From Saccoglossus kowalevskii (lineage: Eukaryota; Hemichordata; Enteropneusta; Harrimaniidae), in assembly GCF_000003605.2 (NCBI RefSeq), contig NW_003154743.1, positions 24,649-53,726 on the forward strand: 29,078 nt of DNA, written 5' to 3'. A program made the position numbers and the translations under genes. The notes under the pieces were generated by a model. That model did not search any database. It worked only from the letters and a program-made list of their open reading frames with translations, and was not told where the DNA came from. The stretch's first letter is position 1. Each line of letters opens with the position of its first letter. This document shows, in pieces, positions 1-11,603 of this stretch.

Positions 1-196
1 ATAATATAATATAATATAATATAATATAATATAATATAATATAATATAATATAATATAATATAATATAATATAATATAATATAATATAATATAATATAAT
101 ATAATATAATATAATATAATATAATATAATATAATATAATATAATATAATATAATATAATATAATATAATATAATATAATATAATATAATATAATA
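1..196. repeat. (ATAAT)n pentanucleotide microsatellite
   Basis: About 39 essentially perfect copies of the 5-base unit ATAAT, starting at the first base of the window, so the true array may be longer on the left. There is no interruption until it decays into unique sequence at about 197. The perfection implies a young, length-unstable array, or one whose length was set by the assembler. Confidence 0.98.
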
Positions 197-1482
197 GAAA
201 ATAGTCACAAAAATACCACACAATATTAACTTGTTATGTTATATGGTGACAGACACGCCTCAAATGTCAGTACTTACTATATGTGAAATCGTGTGAAAAC
301 AACAATAGTACACTATATAATGCTATAGGATTTGATCTGATGACTATTTTAAAGGAGAAGCAATATGTAATTTAGCTATTTGTCGGAAATTCTGCTGCAA
401 TTCCTTGCTCTTTGATGACACATTTAACAATGAATCCTCACAAATATATAATAGAATATAGTTTTTCGATTCATTGTTTAATTTCTGGATTTTATATTCC
501 CCTCTTTATATACTAAAATTAACACTCCATTTAACCAAACTATTATTATCTCAACTCAAATATATACACTAACGCACATGCACGCTGAAAATATCAAGAT
601 GTATAAACTAGTGAGTATATATGTATATTTCTCAAAATTTAGGTGGAGGTGGCAGAAATTTATTAACCTTTTACAATTTTGCTCATACTGAAACGTATTG
701 AAAAAAACACGTGCTATAATTTATGGGTGTTTTTAAGGAAAGGTCTCAATGTGTGATACATGTGTAAATATGATTTTCTTCAAGATACTTCTGTTGATAT
801 ATTGACTACGGGGGGCATATACAACTAATATCTTGCGCCACGCAGTACAGCACTAATAATGATTCGCACTAATAATGATTCGCACTGTGCACTGAAACAT
901 CAAGGTTTATTCGAGAATTCATAGTTCTCCATTTCAGAGTTAAGTTCTTCTGATGATATTGTATATTATAAATAGCTAACATTTTACATGATTTAATCAT
1001 TAGAATAACGCTTATTTTTTGTTACTTGAAAACAATACAATGTGACTCATTAATTTATATGAATTTGGGAGACACAAATTATATTTTATTTATTTATATC
1101 TAATGGGGAGTTATAAAAATTAATTGGAATTTCCCGTGCAATGGTTCACGTATCAATTGGGTCAATAGACCTGAGCAAAATTAGTGCTACGCTTTAGTGG
1201 TTTGTCATGATGTATGTTTCCATAGCATATGCGATGACACATTTCGTATGTCCTTGAGACGATGTCATATTTATTCCAAGGTACAGGAATATCTGCACAG
1301 ATATCTAGACTGTAGAACAAACTTTAACTTATTTAATCTCAATTATTCCGTAAATGTGCCTGTTTAAATATTATTTTATTTTGAAAGACGTCAATTAAAT
1401 TAACATCATTTTACATCTTAATACCTGAATATAACATATGATGTTTCAGGTGTTTTTTATAATGTATTAATTGATTAGAGAT
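197..1482. other. AT-rich non-coding stretch
   Basis: No open frame here resembles a protein family. The only structure noted is a perfect two-copy tandem duplication of a 16-base unit (CACTAATAATGATTCG) at 851..882. Otherwise it is low-complexity AT-rich intergenic sequence. Confidence 0.6.
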
Positions 1483-1598
1483 AAAGCGTGGTGGTCGTCG
1501 CGCTGCGCGTGTTCGAATTTCATGTAAATAAACAATGTATTTTACATGCGTTGTATACATGTCGAACAAGACGCGACACGACGACTGCCGCAATTTAA
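1483..1598. mobile_element. Short hairpin (MITE-like) repeat, copy 1
   Basis: Two GC-rich arms of about 35 bases (about 1483..1518 and 1561..1598) are imperfect inverted complements of each other. The left arm reads AAAGCGTGGTGGTCGTCGCG and continues to GTGTTCGAA; the right arm reads GTCGAACAAGACGCGACACG and continues to GACGACTGCCGC. They flank an AT-rich core that itself contains a small inverted pair (CATGTAAA / TTTTACATG). Related sequence occurs at 25036..25153, with one arm at 8862..8895. The multicopy, foldback, non-coding structure fits a MITE or foldback element. No target-site duplication was established. Confidence 0.7.
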
Positions 1599-3050
1599 GT
1601 GTGATGTATGACTTACATTTATGTTCAACGTACAAAGTATCAGCAGATGTGATTATTTCATGCAAGCAAATGGACTCCGCTACAACTCTCACCAGGGAGT
1701 GTATGTTTGATACTGTCAACATAGCAAGACTAGAAGCACTCCTTATACAAAAACGCCGCATGAAACGTTCTGGATATGTCCATATTCAAATGAGTTCATT
1801 GCCCCCTTTCAGATACATCGAGCAAAAAGAAAATTGAAACTACTCGTAGTCGTGATTCTGTTTCATATTTAGAGGCACACTTTTACATATCGGTTGATGG
1901 TCAGCATTCCAGACAGCACGACTAAAAGTCAACTAACTGACGGCGATTTTGTTATTGTAACCAGGTATTATCTAAATATTATATTATATTCAATTATATT
2001 TCAAGTTAAACTGTATTTAACTCTTTTCTTTTATTTTACTGGTTAGGTATTAATTATTGCCTGAATAAAACATTCACAACAGTCAAAATATCTAACCAAA
2101 ATTTCGTGTTCAAGTTGATATACTGGTAATGTGATACACTGTATATCAGCATAACATATAATTTCATTGTAGGCCATCAACAGACAACAGAGGTATTATT
2201 ACATGCATGCATCAATTGAGAAAGAGAAAAACTAATATCATAAAAAATGAATGAATATTAATCATTCAATCACCATATAAGCAGAACCAGTCTAACATCG
2301 AACATAATTACTGTTACATGAATATGGGTCAGTTACTTGGAGTCTGTCACGGCTACTTGACTCTCTCATCAAGTAAATGACTCCACAACCAGTTTCTATA
2401 TCATCATTGACTGTTATCAATGGTCTAGATCAATTTATAGGATAACACAAGTGCACACAATTTATATATCTTTCATTGATGATTTTTTCTGAGAGAACAA
2501 TTGTCTGTTCCTAAGGGTTGAGCACGGAACTCTGAACTGGTTGAGTACGAGAAAGACTGGGACATCTGGGTGTGGTTTCTATCATTAAAACCGACTGAAA
2601 TGTTAGCATTTGTACTGTATTTTGCATAATTTACATAAATTATGTTGACAGACACAGAGGAATGAAGTCCTGAGTCCTGACTGGCGGGATTAGACTTAAC
2701 AGGGTTGGTATTATGATCCGTCCCTTGTCTAGTCTTTCTCTACTCTTTGGAAAGGATTTGCTGACTTCCCATTCATACTACTGGTGGTAATTCAATCAGA
2801 GAATTTTTCATTTCTGATATTAACATGTAGGGATTCAGTGACAAGCCTAAACATCCAGATAAAAACATCACTCACTGGTGAGTTTACCACCAAATATATT
2901 TTACAGAGCAGAACTCATTGGAGTGGTTTTGATTTTGAAGCCGATTAGTCAAGGCGGTATTACACTGATACTCAAGGCATTGGTCTGACATTCAGACTGT
3001 AGTAAAAAAATATGTCAATCGCGGAGAATTTACTTTTTGTATTCAGAAAC
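1599..3050. other. Non-coding stretch without recognisable gene
   Basis: AT-rich sequence with frequent stops on both strands. A 12-base perfect palindrome (CTCACTGGTGAG, about 2871..2882) is visible. No coding similarity, RNA gene or clear element was found. Confidence 0.5.
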
Positions 3051-4077
3051 TTTTTTTTTTCAAATAAAATTTTAATTTCTAATAATAATTACAATGTTCA
3101 CATAACAGTAAAAACGTCACAGACACGACATACAAAACATTACAAAAAAGTTTAGTACAGGGGATGATCATTCCAACAACGATGCCAACGCACCCCATTT
3201 TAAAACGTACTTTGTTTTGTTCAAGACATTTTTTTCAATAGATTTCTTTTCTTTGACAATCTTTATAAAATAATCAAGAGAACGCTTTACATTTGTAAAG
3301 CGGCAGATATATAAAACATATTTACCTATTAAAATAAGATGGTTTAATAGTATACATTTTTGGGGAAAGAGAATACGTTCACAACTTCCTGGTATAGCCC
3401 CCCCCCCCCCATAGTTTTAAAATAATTTTCAAAATGAAATTGTGGTTGTACATTCCCAGAAGAGATGTTCAATTGTTTTTTTTGTTTACAATATTTACAA
3501 CAATTGTCCAATCGGATTTTATTTTGAAAAAAAAATGTTGGTTGCCAAAATTCGATGCAATATTTTGAACTGAATTTGTTTTCCATTGTGGAAACGTACG
3601 CCAATTTCCAGATACATCTCCAATCAATTAGATCACTCAAACACACAGTTGCTTCATATTTAGACATGGATATTGGCGTTTCAAAACGTGTTTCAACTAA
3701 TAACTTATAAAAATCTCTGGTTTTACCACCACCAACTGTATCATTTATTTTTTTAGTTAAACATTAAAAGTTACAAGATCTATCTTAATTGTGTATTTCT
3801 CTATACATTGTTCATATGACATAAAATTACCATCTGTATTTAATAAATGTTGTATGCACTTTACCCCATTATTTAGCCAGTGTAAATAACACACAGGTTT
3901 TCCACCAATTAAAATGTATCTATTATTCCACAGTATTTCTGATTTGACCTCATTTGAATTACTGGGTGTGCCATGACAGAATAGTTCATACCAAAAACTT
4001 AAAGTGTCAGAATAACAAGCTGGTAAAGAAAAAAGCATTTTGTCAGGATCATAATTACAGCTCAATAAAAAATTTCA
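3051..4077 (-). pseudogene. 5'-truncated LINE (non-LTR retrotransposon) 3' end, decayed ORF2
   Basis: On the minus strand, 4077 down to about 3757 encodes a piece typical of the region after the reverse transcriptase of L1/Tx1-like LINEs. Visible motifs include EILWNNRYILIGGKPV, HWLNNGVKCIQHLL and DGNFMSYEQ. After a stop and frame change, 3756..3490 continues with KTRDFYKLLVETRFE, IDWRCIWKL and CKYCKQKK. A further frameshift in an eight-base A run (3473..3480 on the plus strand as T) leads to TIEHLFWEC. This rebuilds the C-x2-C ... H-x4-C knuckle near the LINE C-terminus. Below about 3344 lies an apparent 3' UTR ending in a 10-base poly-A (T run 3051..3060 on the plus strand). The reverse transcriptase core and 5' half are absent, as expected for incomplete reverse transcription. 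It cannot be active. The clade is inferred from motif style only. Confidence 0.8.
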
Positions 4078-6710
4078 AAATAATTGAGAAACTTAATAAT
4101 GCTGACTTGCTGCAAAATGCTCCAAATAAGCTACCATGCTGGCTTCCAAGGTATTTTCCTTCAAAGTAATCACTGCTAAAATATTAATTTATTTGTTTGT
4201 TGGATACGAGTCATGGAATAAAACACTGATTCATTTCAGCTATAAATTACAGGCATATTACATATAAATCTGGTGAATCTTCAAAATGATGGGCTTGATC
4301 TTAGAATGCAGTGAAATTAGTGAAATGCTAATATTCAAAGGAAAGGATATAATGTCGTTTTTGCACAATATTTGAGAGATGTTGGACTCGTGATTGTTTT
4401 GATACTATAATGTCCTTTTTCTGTATAATAATACCTGTGTATACTAACATACTCATTTGCATATTAACAATAAATAAATGAACAATTTACCCATGTATGT
4501 GTAATTCATGATCCCTCGTGGGGGGTTATAGTAGATAAGGTTTATAAATATTGTTTTTAATTATGCATAAGGTCATCAACAGACACGCATGTTTTAGTTC
4601 TCATTGTGTTCTTGAAATATTCGTGAAGACTAATAATTAATATAAATGTGTTGGTTAAATTTACATTTTAATTTAATTTGGTCTCGTTATATACATAGTA
4701 TATAACAATATTGCAATCATGCACTGCGTATTGTGACCACTGTGTTCGGTTATTTCATTTGCACATGTGAATACAATAAATACAAAACAAAATAAGAAAA
4801 ACGTGCTGATATTCGGAATCCTTAGCGAGCAACAAAAGTAATAATCATAGTAGCTTTAAATTATTCCACTTGCTGCACTCATTTATATATGAGCACATGA
4901 GCGGATACAATAATCCATCTTTCGGTCTCATCGGTAATTCATTTTCAGCTCCTTCATCTTGTTTCTCTTGCCTCGATTATTTATATACCTTGACCTAAAT
5001 CGTTAAGAATGATAAGTAGGCCACGGTCTGAGCCAGTTTTCGAAGTCATACACAACAATTTGTATTTCACATATAAAAGCTTTATTTAAAAAAACTTGGT
5101 CTTTTTGTTTCTATACGTGACAGTTACTAATTTGATCTTACAGCTTTTTTTAAAAGCTAACCACGTTCATTACTCCAGTTCATCGTTACTACTTGATGCG
5201 ACGTCAGTCTCCGTGACTTTAGTCAGATTGTTTTGTTGTGTTAGCGTTAAAATACTACGAAAACTTATATGCATATAGTATGTACTCACACCTTTTGTTG
5301 CCTAACAGTGCAGTGCATGGTTGTCGACAAAAATAATTATTTGTTTTTCACTTTAAAATATCGATTTTTGAGTTGAAGGGTGTGTTAAAAAGATTTATCG
5401 CGCTATACTGATATTTTCAACTAAATACCATCGTTACCATAGTATTATTTGTATCACGAAGACACTTATTAAAAATCAATGCCTCCGCGTGACGACATTT
5501 GGAAATATTGTCTACGGTGATATAGCATTGGCATTGCTATCTTTTTCTCGGGGTGAAAAATGAATTGTATTCATAAATTAAAATCATTACTATTTTATGG
5601 CTTTCTATTTTTTCAGTTCATTGCGTTGAAATATTTAGAGATTGCTACATATAAGCACAGTAATGATGAGTAGGTAGATATTTGGTGAGCTGCAAATATC
5701 AGTTGTTTGTAAACTATAAAAACATTTCAATAATTTGAAAATGTGTTTTTAAACACAATTGAAACAAAGTTGATAATTTTAAAAGTTTTTTTTTTCTGGC
5801 GCGAAATTACATTTGAGCTTGAAAACACATTCAGTTTTTATTTTCATTAGGTTTTTAAGACAAAATAATTAAGATTTTGTTATTAAAACTTGTGGAGATA
5901 ATCTTTAAATGAGAGGTAAAAGGTTCCACAAAAATATTGTTAAATACTCACCTGATATATATTAAATAAATAAATAAATACATACATGGGAACATACATG
6001 GAACAGTCACTGATCATGCTACTGTAACAAACTATACATCATCTGAAAGCTTAAATATATGCAAATACGGCATGTGCATGTCTTCAGGGAGAATGTCTGA
6101 ATCAAAGATCATTTAACCGTTTTTAGCCTGCCTACGTTAAACGAATGACCACTTCTATTTTAAATTAAGAATTATTGCTGAAAGCTTCTATTGAATCTGA
6201 CAAATTCTACACACATATATTACGTACAGTGACAGATTTAATTATTATACAATTTCATCTTTCATATAATATTAAACATTCAGGCTATATCACGTTTAGA
6301 TCTACTTTTCAATAAAATGTATTAAAATCTACTAACTTATAGTGGCGGCTTGGATGCCCAACTGCTACTCATGCTACAACCAAATTCTAACAATGCGCAA
6401 ATTGTATAGAAAAAAAATATTCGAAAATATATCCAATTTTACTATGAAGCGTGAAATGCATATCTTATTGTCAATATCACAATGTCGATTTCACATTGAC
6501 GTATTCGATAATTATCATGTTATTGTATTCCTGACATTTCGTGAAATATCTGCAAACCATTGTTTTGAACTATTCTTCAATAACACTGTTTTGTTAATAT
6601 TTAATAATTTTTTTTTCATTACAAAATCAGAACTAAAATTATGAATATATTGATTAGTTTGTTTGTCAAGTAAATGTAATTAAAAGTCATGTCAAAATAT
6701 AACGAATGTA
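4078..6710. other. AT-rich non-coding stretch
   Basis: No convincing exon on either strand. Open frames here (for example 6342..6644) are short and AT-driven and resemble no family I know. A small (AAAT)n run lies near 5963..5980. Confidence 0.55.
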
Positions 6711-6799
6711 AATATATCAAAATGACATACATAATATATCAAAATGACACACATAATATATCAAAATGACACACATAATATAACAAAATGACTGTACAT
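6711..6799. repeat. 22-bp tandem repeat, about four units
   Basis: Three near-identical units of AATATATCAAAATGACACAC plus AT, followed by a fourth diverged unit of 23 bases. The second and third units are identical and the first differs at one position. AATATA continues just past the end, suggesting a decayed fifth unit. Confidence 0.9.
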
Positions 6800-6930
6800 A
6801 ATATAGTATAGTTAAAAATACTGTGCATGTACGCATACGCTGAAGATAAAAATAGATCCGTCCTTTTTTGCGGCACAGCATGAATGTAATTACATGTGTT
6901 TACAGTCGTATAAGAACATGTTATAGGTCA

Positions 6931-7222
6931 TGTTCCGTTCACCACGAGATCCCGCGTTATGCGTGCAATCGAACGTGAAAATATAATAAAGGCCATAGCG
7001 TCAAAGACACCACGTAGATGCAAAAAACGGAAAACTGTGTTGGGGGTATCGCCACGCTTAATAATGCGCTATGCATATTTGATGATAGTTGAGGAATTGA
7101 ATAATAGGCATTGGAATTGAACTATGAAAATTCAAGTTCAAAATCAAATCATTCGATTTTTGCGTTAGACGTTCAATCCGCGACTTTCACGTAATACGCG
7201 AGATCTCGCAGTGAACGTAAAA
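6931..7222. mobile_element. Inverted-repeat element of about 290 bp (MITE-like)
   Basis: The left end (6931..6965, containing CGTTCACCACGAGATCCCGC) and the right end (7188..7220, containing ACGCGAGATCTCGCAGTGAA) are imperfect inverted complements over about 33 bases. The core has no coding capacity. CpG-rich ends around an AT-richer core and the small size fit a non-autonomous DNA transposon. I could not confirm a target-site duplication, so the exact boundaries are approximate. Confidence 0.6.
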
Positions 7223-10200
7223 TCACATACATAAAAGCAGCGTTAAGAGCACTGCAGCACTAAGTATAGTTAACGTTATCCGCACGAGTAGCCATGCTAC
7301 GAGATGCGATTAACAACAATCCGACAAAACGCGGAATAAAGGCCCACGCTGCTTCTATTGCATAAACACAGAATCCTGTTCAGTCTGTTGTAGTGTATAT
7401 CACGTGACAAATTCATTCTTCAAACGTTTATATTCGTCCAACCATTCCAAATAAATCCTTATAGGTACTGACTCTCTGAACAAACGCTGTGGTCCAAACC
7501 CTGCCTGGCCTCTCATTCACCTGGAAAAGCTTTTTAAGTTCAAAAATGTGCACTAACCGAAAATGTGTTTATTATGATAAGCATGTAAAATAAACTGCAG
7601 TGCATGACAAAACTGTGACTGATTACCAATCTACATAGAGACAAAAGACCAAATGCGGAGTGAGTTAAACACATGGATAGAACAGTGGGTCACTAATTAA
7701 AAGTTCTGGTTCAGTCATGTGTCCAAGTATGCAAAAATATTTTAATACCTCAATGTAAGGTATTTACTAATTTCAGAGGAAATTCGGACTTTATAGAAAA
7801 TAATTACTGACTCTCATTTGTTATCTTTCTCGAGATTGCTGTTGCTAAGAAAACTATACAAAAACATCGTCTCGTGCTTGAATAGCTCCAATATTTTCTA
7901 TTCATCCATATGCGCTGCTTAAATGCGCGTTGCAATGTCGTTATGTTAACACGCAGTAATATTATATTTACAGACTTGTATTAACTTTACTTTGCATATT
8001 GCCTATTCCACGGTGTGTAATGTATATTAAGATCATCTTACATATGACGTGTGTCTGCATTGGCCACGTATCTTCGTTTTCACGACAAAACATTTGTTCT
8101 TTTATTTAAATTATTTTTCTAATCAGTTATTCTACAAATATCGATTCAATTATCGATGTACATCATTAGAACTGTATTCAAACATTTGAACAAGACTGAC
8201 ATTTAACAAAAAAAATTCTTTGTGAACATAAGAAACTTTGGCAGTAAGAGGGTTCAATATTCCAATAATGAATATTCTTTAAAACGTTTGCAAATTAAAG
8301 AATACTGCTAAAAATAGATCTGCAATCAAAATTTCAGAACATATAATTCTCTACACTTATTTTCTTAGTAGATTGAGTGTAAAAATGAATGTTTAATTAT
8401 TAAAATTAATTATTTAGTGTAGTAAACCGAATTACTATTGACTAATAGTGAAATGAATAATTATATAAAATGAAGTTTGCATTTCGTATTTTTATTTAGT
8501 AAATGTGAACCATTGATTTGGGTTACTTTTCAAAGACTTTGTTTTGTTAATGTTAATTTTGATAATATATTCACCACCAAAACACAACTACAACTGCAAA
8601 ATACTAATTAGTGTGTATACTGGAATGTCAGGTCAATTCAAAGGCTATGTTTAAATGTGATAGATATAAATCTACAGGTAACTATATCGGTGTTAATATT
8701 CAGAAATTGCACCAGTCTTATAATTGTGATAAATTTACTAATGTACTTAATATACTTTATTTTATTTGCTGTTTATACTACATATAAACTACTATTACTT
8801 CCATGTGCGCAAGTTTGCACATGCAACAATCATTCATTATTAGACGTTTCTGCCTTCTTAACGAACAGGACGTGGCGCAACGACCACCGCCCTTTATACT
8901 CAATGCTCTGTAAATTTCTAAACCAACACTGTGTGTCTATCGCTTGTGTTTGATTTATAATTCTACTTCAACTGTAAGGCTCGTTGAAAGAGGTCAATTC
9001 ACATTTATGAGACAGGTATAATCATAAACGTTATAATTCCCATTCTTACTGTTTTTATTCTTATGCATATCAATTTCATAGTCATATTTTATAACCCTTT
9101 TTAAATTAAAATAAATTAAATTCTTAAGTTGATTGGAAGTAAACTTTTACCCTGACAGTGGTGGCGGCACCGGGCAGTCGCCCCCTTCCCTGAACAAAAT
9201 GCGCGACCTATCTTTAATTTCGTGCCGTCGCCTCTGTCTCACACTCTTATGTGAATTGTGAAGATCATTGTTAATCTCTTGTCAAATTGAAAGTTCTTTT
9301 CTTTGCAACGTTGTATGTATTTATATTGTACTAAACATTGCAAGTGTGCATTTTAAGCATTCTGCATAGTAAGCATTGTCAGCGTATTCTTTTAGACAAT
9401 GAAATTATTCTCTGTTGTAACTTTAGAAATATTATTGTTTATACATTTTGTTAGTTTTCTGTTCATAATTATTTTAATTTAAAACATTGCAATTATTTGT
9501 TTTTTGTTTGTTATTTCTCTCTTAACGCTGAAAAGATTTTTGTAGTTATGAGAAAAATGTTCAATTGGTATTGAAATGAGATCAGCTAATCTTTCGTATT
9601 TCCGGGGTTACTAATGTTGTGAACGAAACGTACGCGATGTCATCATGATAACACTAACTCGCTTGATGTCCTTTGATATAAAAAGATAGTGTTTATCACT
9701 CTAACGGTCTGCAATATATTCTAGTGACCATTTTTTCTACATCAATGCGTCTTGTATCATATTTAAAAATTGTCTTCTTGTAATATGCTTTGGTGGAAAT
9801 GAAAATAAATGTCACACAATCTCAGTCAAAATATTCATAGCTCATAATAAAAAGTATCGATTTGATACAACTACATAATTTAAACCCATCGGGTTTTTAT
9901 TTTAATAACAAGAAATCGTTATTATTGATTTATAAAAAAATATCTCCCTGGACTGTAATCGTCTTTTAACTTTAAAATATTCTTCCCGCCTCCATAAAAC
10001 AAACTATTCCCGACACAACTATGTGAAAATATAGAGACGCTAGTAAAGAGGCTTTGCACTATTGCACTAATTGAAAAGAGCGATTTGAGAGAACATGTAA
10101 TATAACTATTTTTAGGAGCACGATGGTATCTTCATAATGACTTGGTTATCTAAGATTGTTATCTTATTGTTAATTTCGTTGGTGTTTTCTTATTACATTA

Positions 10201-10396
10201 CACGCATGTTGCGTGTGCGTGATTCATGTAAGAGTACGTTATCTCAACAAACCCAGCTAGTTACAAATAGTTGTTTGTTTTACCTCGATTGTCCGGGATC
10301 GTATTATAAAACCTGCATTTGTTCGTACGTGATATTGTTCACATAAAGCAGTGCTTAGTATTAAAGGCTCGCTCAAGAAACTGCAAAGACTGTTTA
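7223..10396. other. Non-coding stretch with one partial repeat
   Basis: No supported exon was found. Besides the arm at 8862..8895, there is a GC-richer patch at about 9158..9240 (GGTGGCGGCACCGGGCAGTC) that stands out against the AT-rich surroundings but was not identified, and a small foldback AAACCC...GGGTTT at about 9890..9905. Confidence 0.5.
8862..8895. repeat. Single arm of the hairpin repeat family
   Basis: The sequence CGAACAGGACGTGGCGCAAC followed by GACCACCGCCCTTTA closely matches the right arm of the element at 25036..25153 (CGAACACGACGCGGCGCGAC, then GATCACCGCCCTTTA). Just to the left is a short foldback (CATGTGC ... GCACATG, about 8802..8823) that may be the remnant of the core. 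The left arm is not recognisable. Confidence 0.6.
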
Positions 10397-10703
10397 GATC
10401 CGTGGTACATCGTGGCCATTTCACAATGTAATCTCATCCTTACAATTAATTAAATACAAATTTAGTACATTAGTCTTATTTTTGACTCGTTGTTAACATA
10501 ACTCTTTACTATGGTATTGGTGATATATGAATTGGGTGCCATAGGATGGTACTTGATGGCCAACAACCTAATCAAATATGTATTTTGCATTGTACGAGTG
10601 CAAAATAAGTTATTAGGAAATTAGGATATTAGGATATTAGTACCAGCTGTTTTATACGCATGCGCATTGGCCGATCCTGTCAAATCTCGTCATCTGTTTT
10701 GGG
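10397..10703. mobile_element. Repeat element, left part, copy 1 (cut by gap)
   Basis: Nearly identical, by eye about 96-97% with a few single-base indels, to 12804..13107 in the same orientation. It begins with the same 24 bases (10397..10420, starting GATCCGTGGTACATCGTGGC) that recur inverted at 14014..14037. It runs through the palindromic ACGCATGCGCATTGGCC motif and ends abruptly at the assembly gap, so its right part is unknown. Confidence 0.75.
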
Positions 10704-10753
10704 NNNNNNNNNNNNNNNNNNNNNNNNNNNNNNNNNNNNNNNNNNNNNNNNNN
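10704..10753. other. Assembly gap (50 N)
   Basis: Exactly 50 undetermined bases. The round number suggests a placeholder rather than a measured length. It separates repeat copy 1 from the exonuclease exon, and both features are truncated by it. Confidence 0.99.
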
Positions 10754-10876
10754 ACATTTTGAAATTTTTGTTGCCAATTCTGCACCAAAAGACATGGATT
10801 TTGAAGGGAATGTGTATGCATTGAAGCAATTGTCTCCATGCACAGCTGCTATCTGCACAATATCTGCTTGTGTATC
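10754..10876 (-). pseudogene. DEDD-type 3'-5' exonuclease fragment, downstream exon
   Basis: Read on the minus strand, a strong acceptor (pyrimidine-rich tract ending TTATTTTAG) is followed at 10876 by an open frame reading ADIVQIAAV, HGDNCFNAYTFPSK and MSFGAELATK. This is the pattern that follows the first catalytic motif in DEDD-family exonuclease domains of the DnaQ/TREX fold: an aspartate, a hydrophobic beta strand with QIAAV, and a short Y-x-x-P turn. The frame is open to the gap at 10754, so the later catalytic motifs (ExoII, ExoIII) are not visible. Together with 11114..11419 it forms one broken gene. The family assignment is from motif recognition only. Confidence 0.6.
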
Positions 10877-11113
10877 TAAAATAAGAAAAAAAAATAGAAA
10901 TTAGCGGTAGGTAAATAAATGTACACGTTAGAAAAGATGCAATGAGTACAAACAATATCTGTATTTGAAATTGTCCACACAGGGACACACCCAGACAGAC
11001 ACATGTACACAGATACACCAAACTCATTACCTCCCATGTGAGCTAAAAATCATTAATTTTTAGTGAATCTGATTCACAAACAATTCAGTGCATGCATGCC
11101 TAGGTTTATCAAC

Positions 11114-11419
11114 TTATATTGTAAGATAAGTAATAGTCTCCAGATCAAAAACAACAAAGTTAACTGATGTATCAGTGAATGGTGTACGACTAGGTGGTAT
11201 GACAGGATCTGGAATTTCATTGATATCTAGAGTTACAGAACTGAATGTAACATTGCTTTCGTAGCTATCACCTTCTCAAACTTCATGGGCATTACACTTA
11301 TACTTTCCTTTTTTTTTTTAAGTTCGATGAGTCTTTGTTTGAATTCTTTCTATTTTATCTAACTTGAGGCCCTGTGTCACAGTTGGGCGTCCTGGAGATA
11401 GGTCTATGCTTTTGTTAAC
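11114..11419 (-). pseudogene. DEDD-type 3'-5' exonuclease fragment, upstream exon with frameshifts
   Basis: On the minus strand an acceptor-like CATTCACAG precedes 11419. The sequence then reads VNKSIDLSPGRPTVTQGLKL, shifts frame to FKQRLIELKKKKES, and shifts again to EGDSYESNVTFSSV and NEIPDPVIPPSRTPF. It ends in NFVVFDLET at about 11131..11160. FDLET is the ExoI motif (D-x-E) of DEDD exonucleases. Instead of a donor site, the frame meets a TAA at 11114..11116 before the first GT. Two frameshifts and a stop point to a pseudogene or a poor-quality assembly beside the gap. The basic ELKKKK region before the catalytic domain is the kind of linker seen in multi-copy invertebrate exonuclease-like proteins. 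It is unlike anything else in the window. Confidence 0.6.
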
Positions 11420-11603
11420 CTGTGAATGGTATAATAAAATAACATTAGAACATAAATATATTAGTTGTTATTGAGTGAAAAGAAAAGTTGGTTTATTGAC
11501 TAATTTTAAGTGTTGTTTCCATGGTAACCAGCTATAATTGGTCGGATGGTGCTTACTCGATTGATTAATGGAGTTCTTGTAACAGTATCATTGTAAGTAT
11601 TAT

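Noticed and set aside
1411-1837. Open frames on both strands over the hairpin at 1483..1598
   Set aside because: They owe their length to the GC-rich hairpin arms, and no protein family motif is present.
3954-4169. 71-codon plus-strand frame
   Set aside because: It lies antisense to the LINE relic, whose minus-strand reading has the family motifs.
6342-6644. 100-codon plus-strand frame
   Set aside because: It starts at a non-ATG codon (GTG), its composition follows AT-rich background, and nothing in it resembles a known domain.
9158-9240. GC-rich patch considered as a tRNA or tRNA-derived SINE promoter
   Set aside because: No convincing A-box/B-box spacing or cloverleaf could be drawn.
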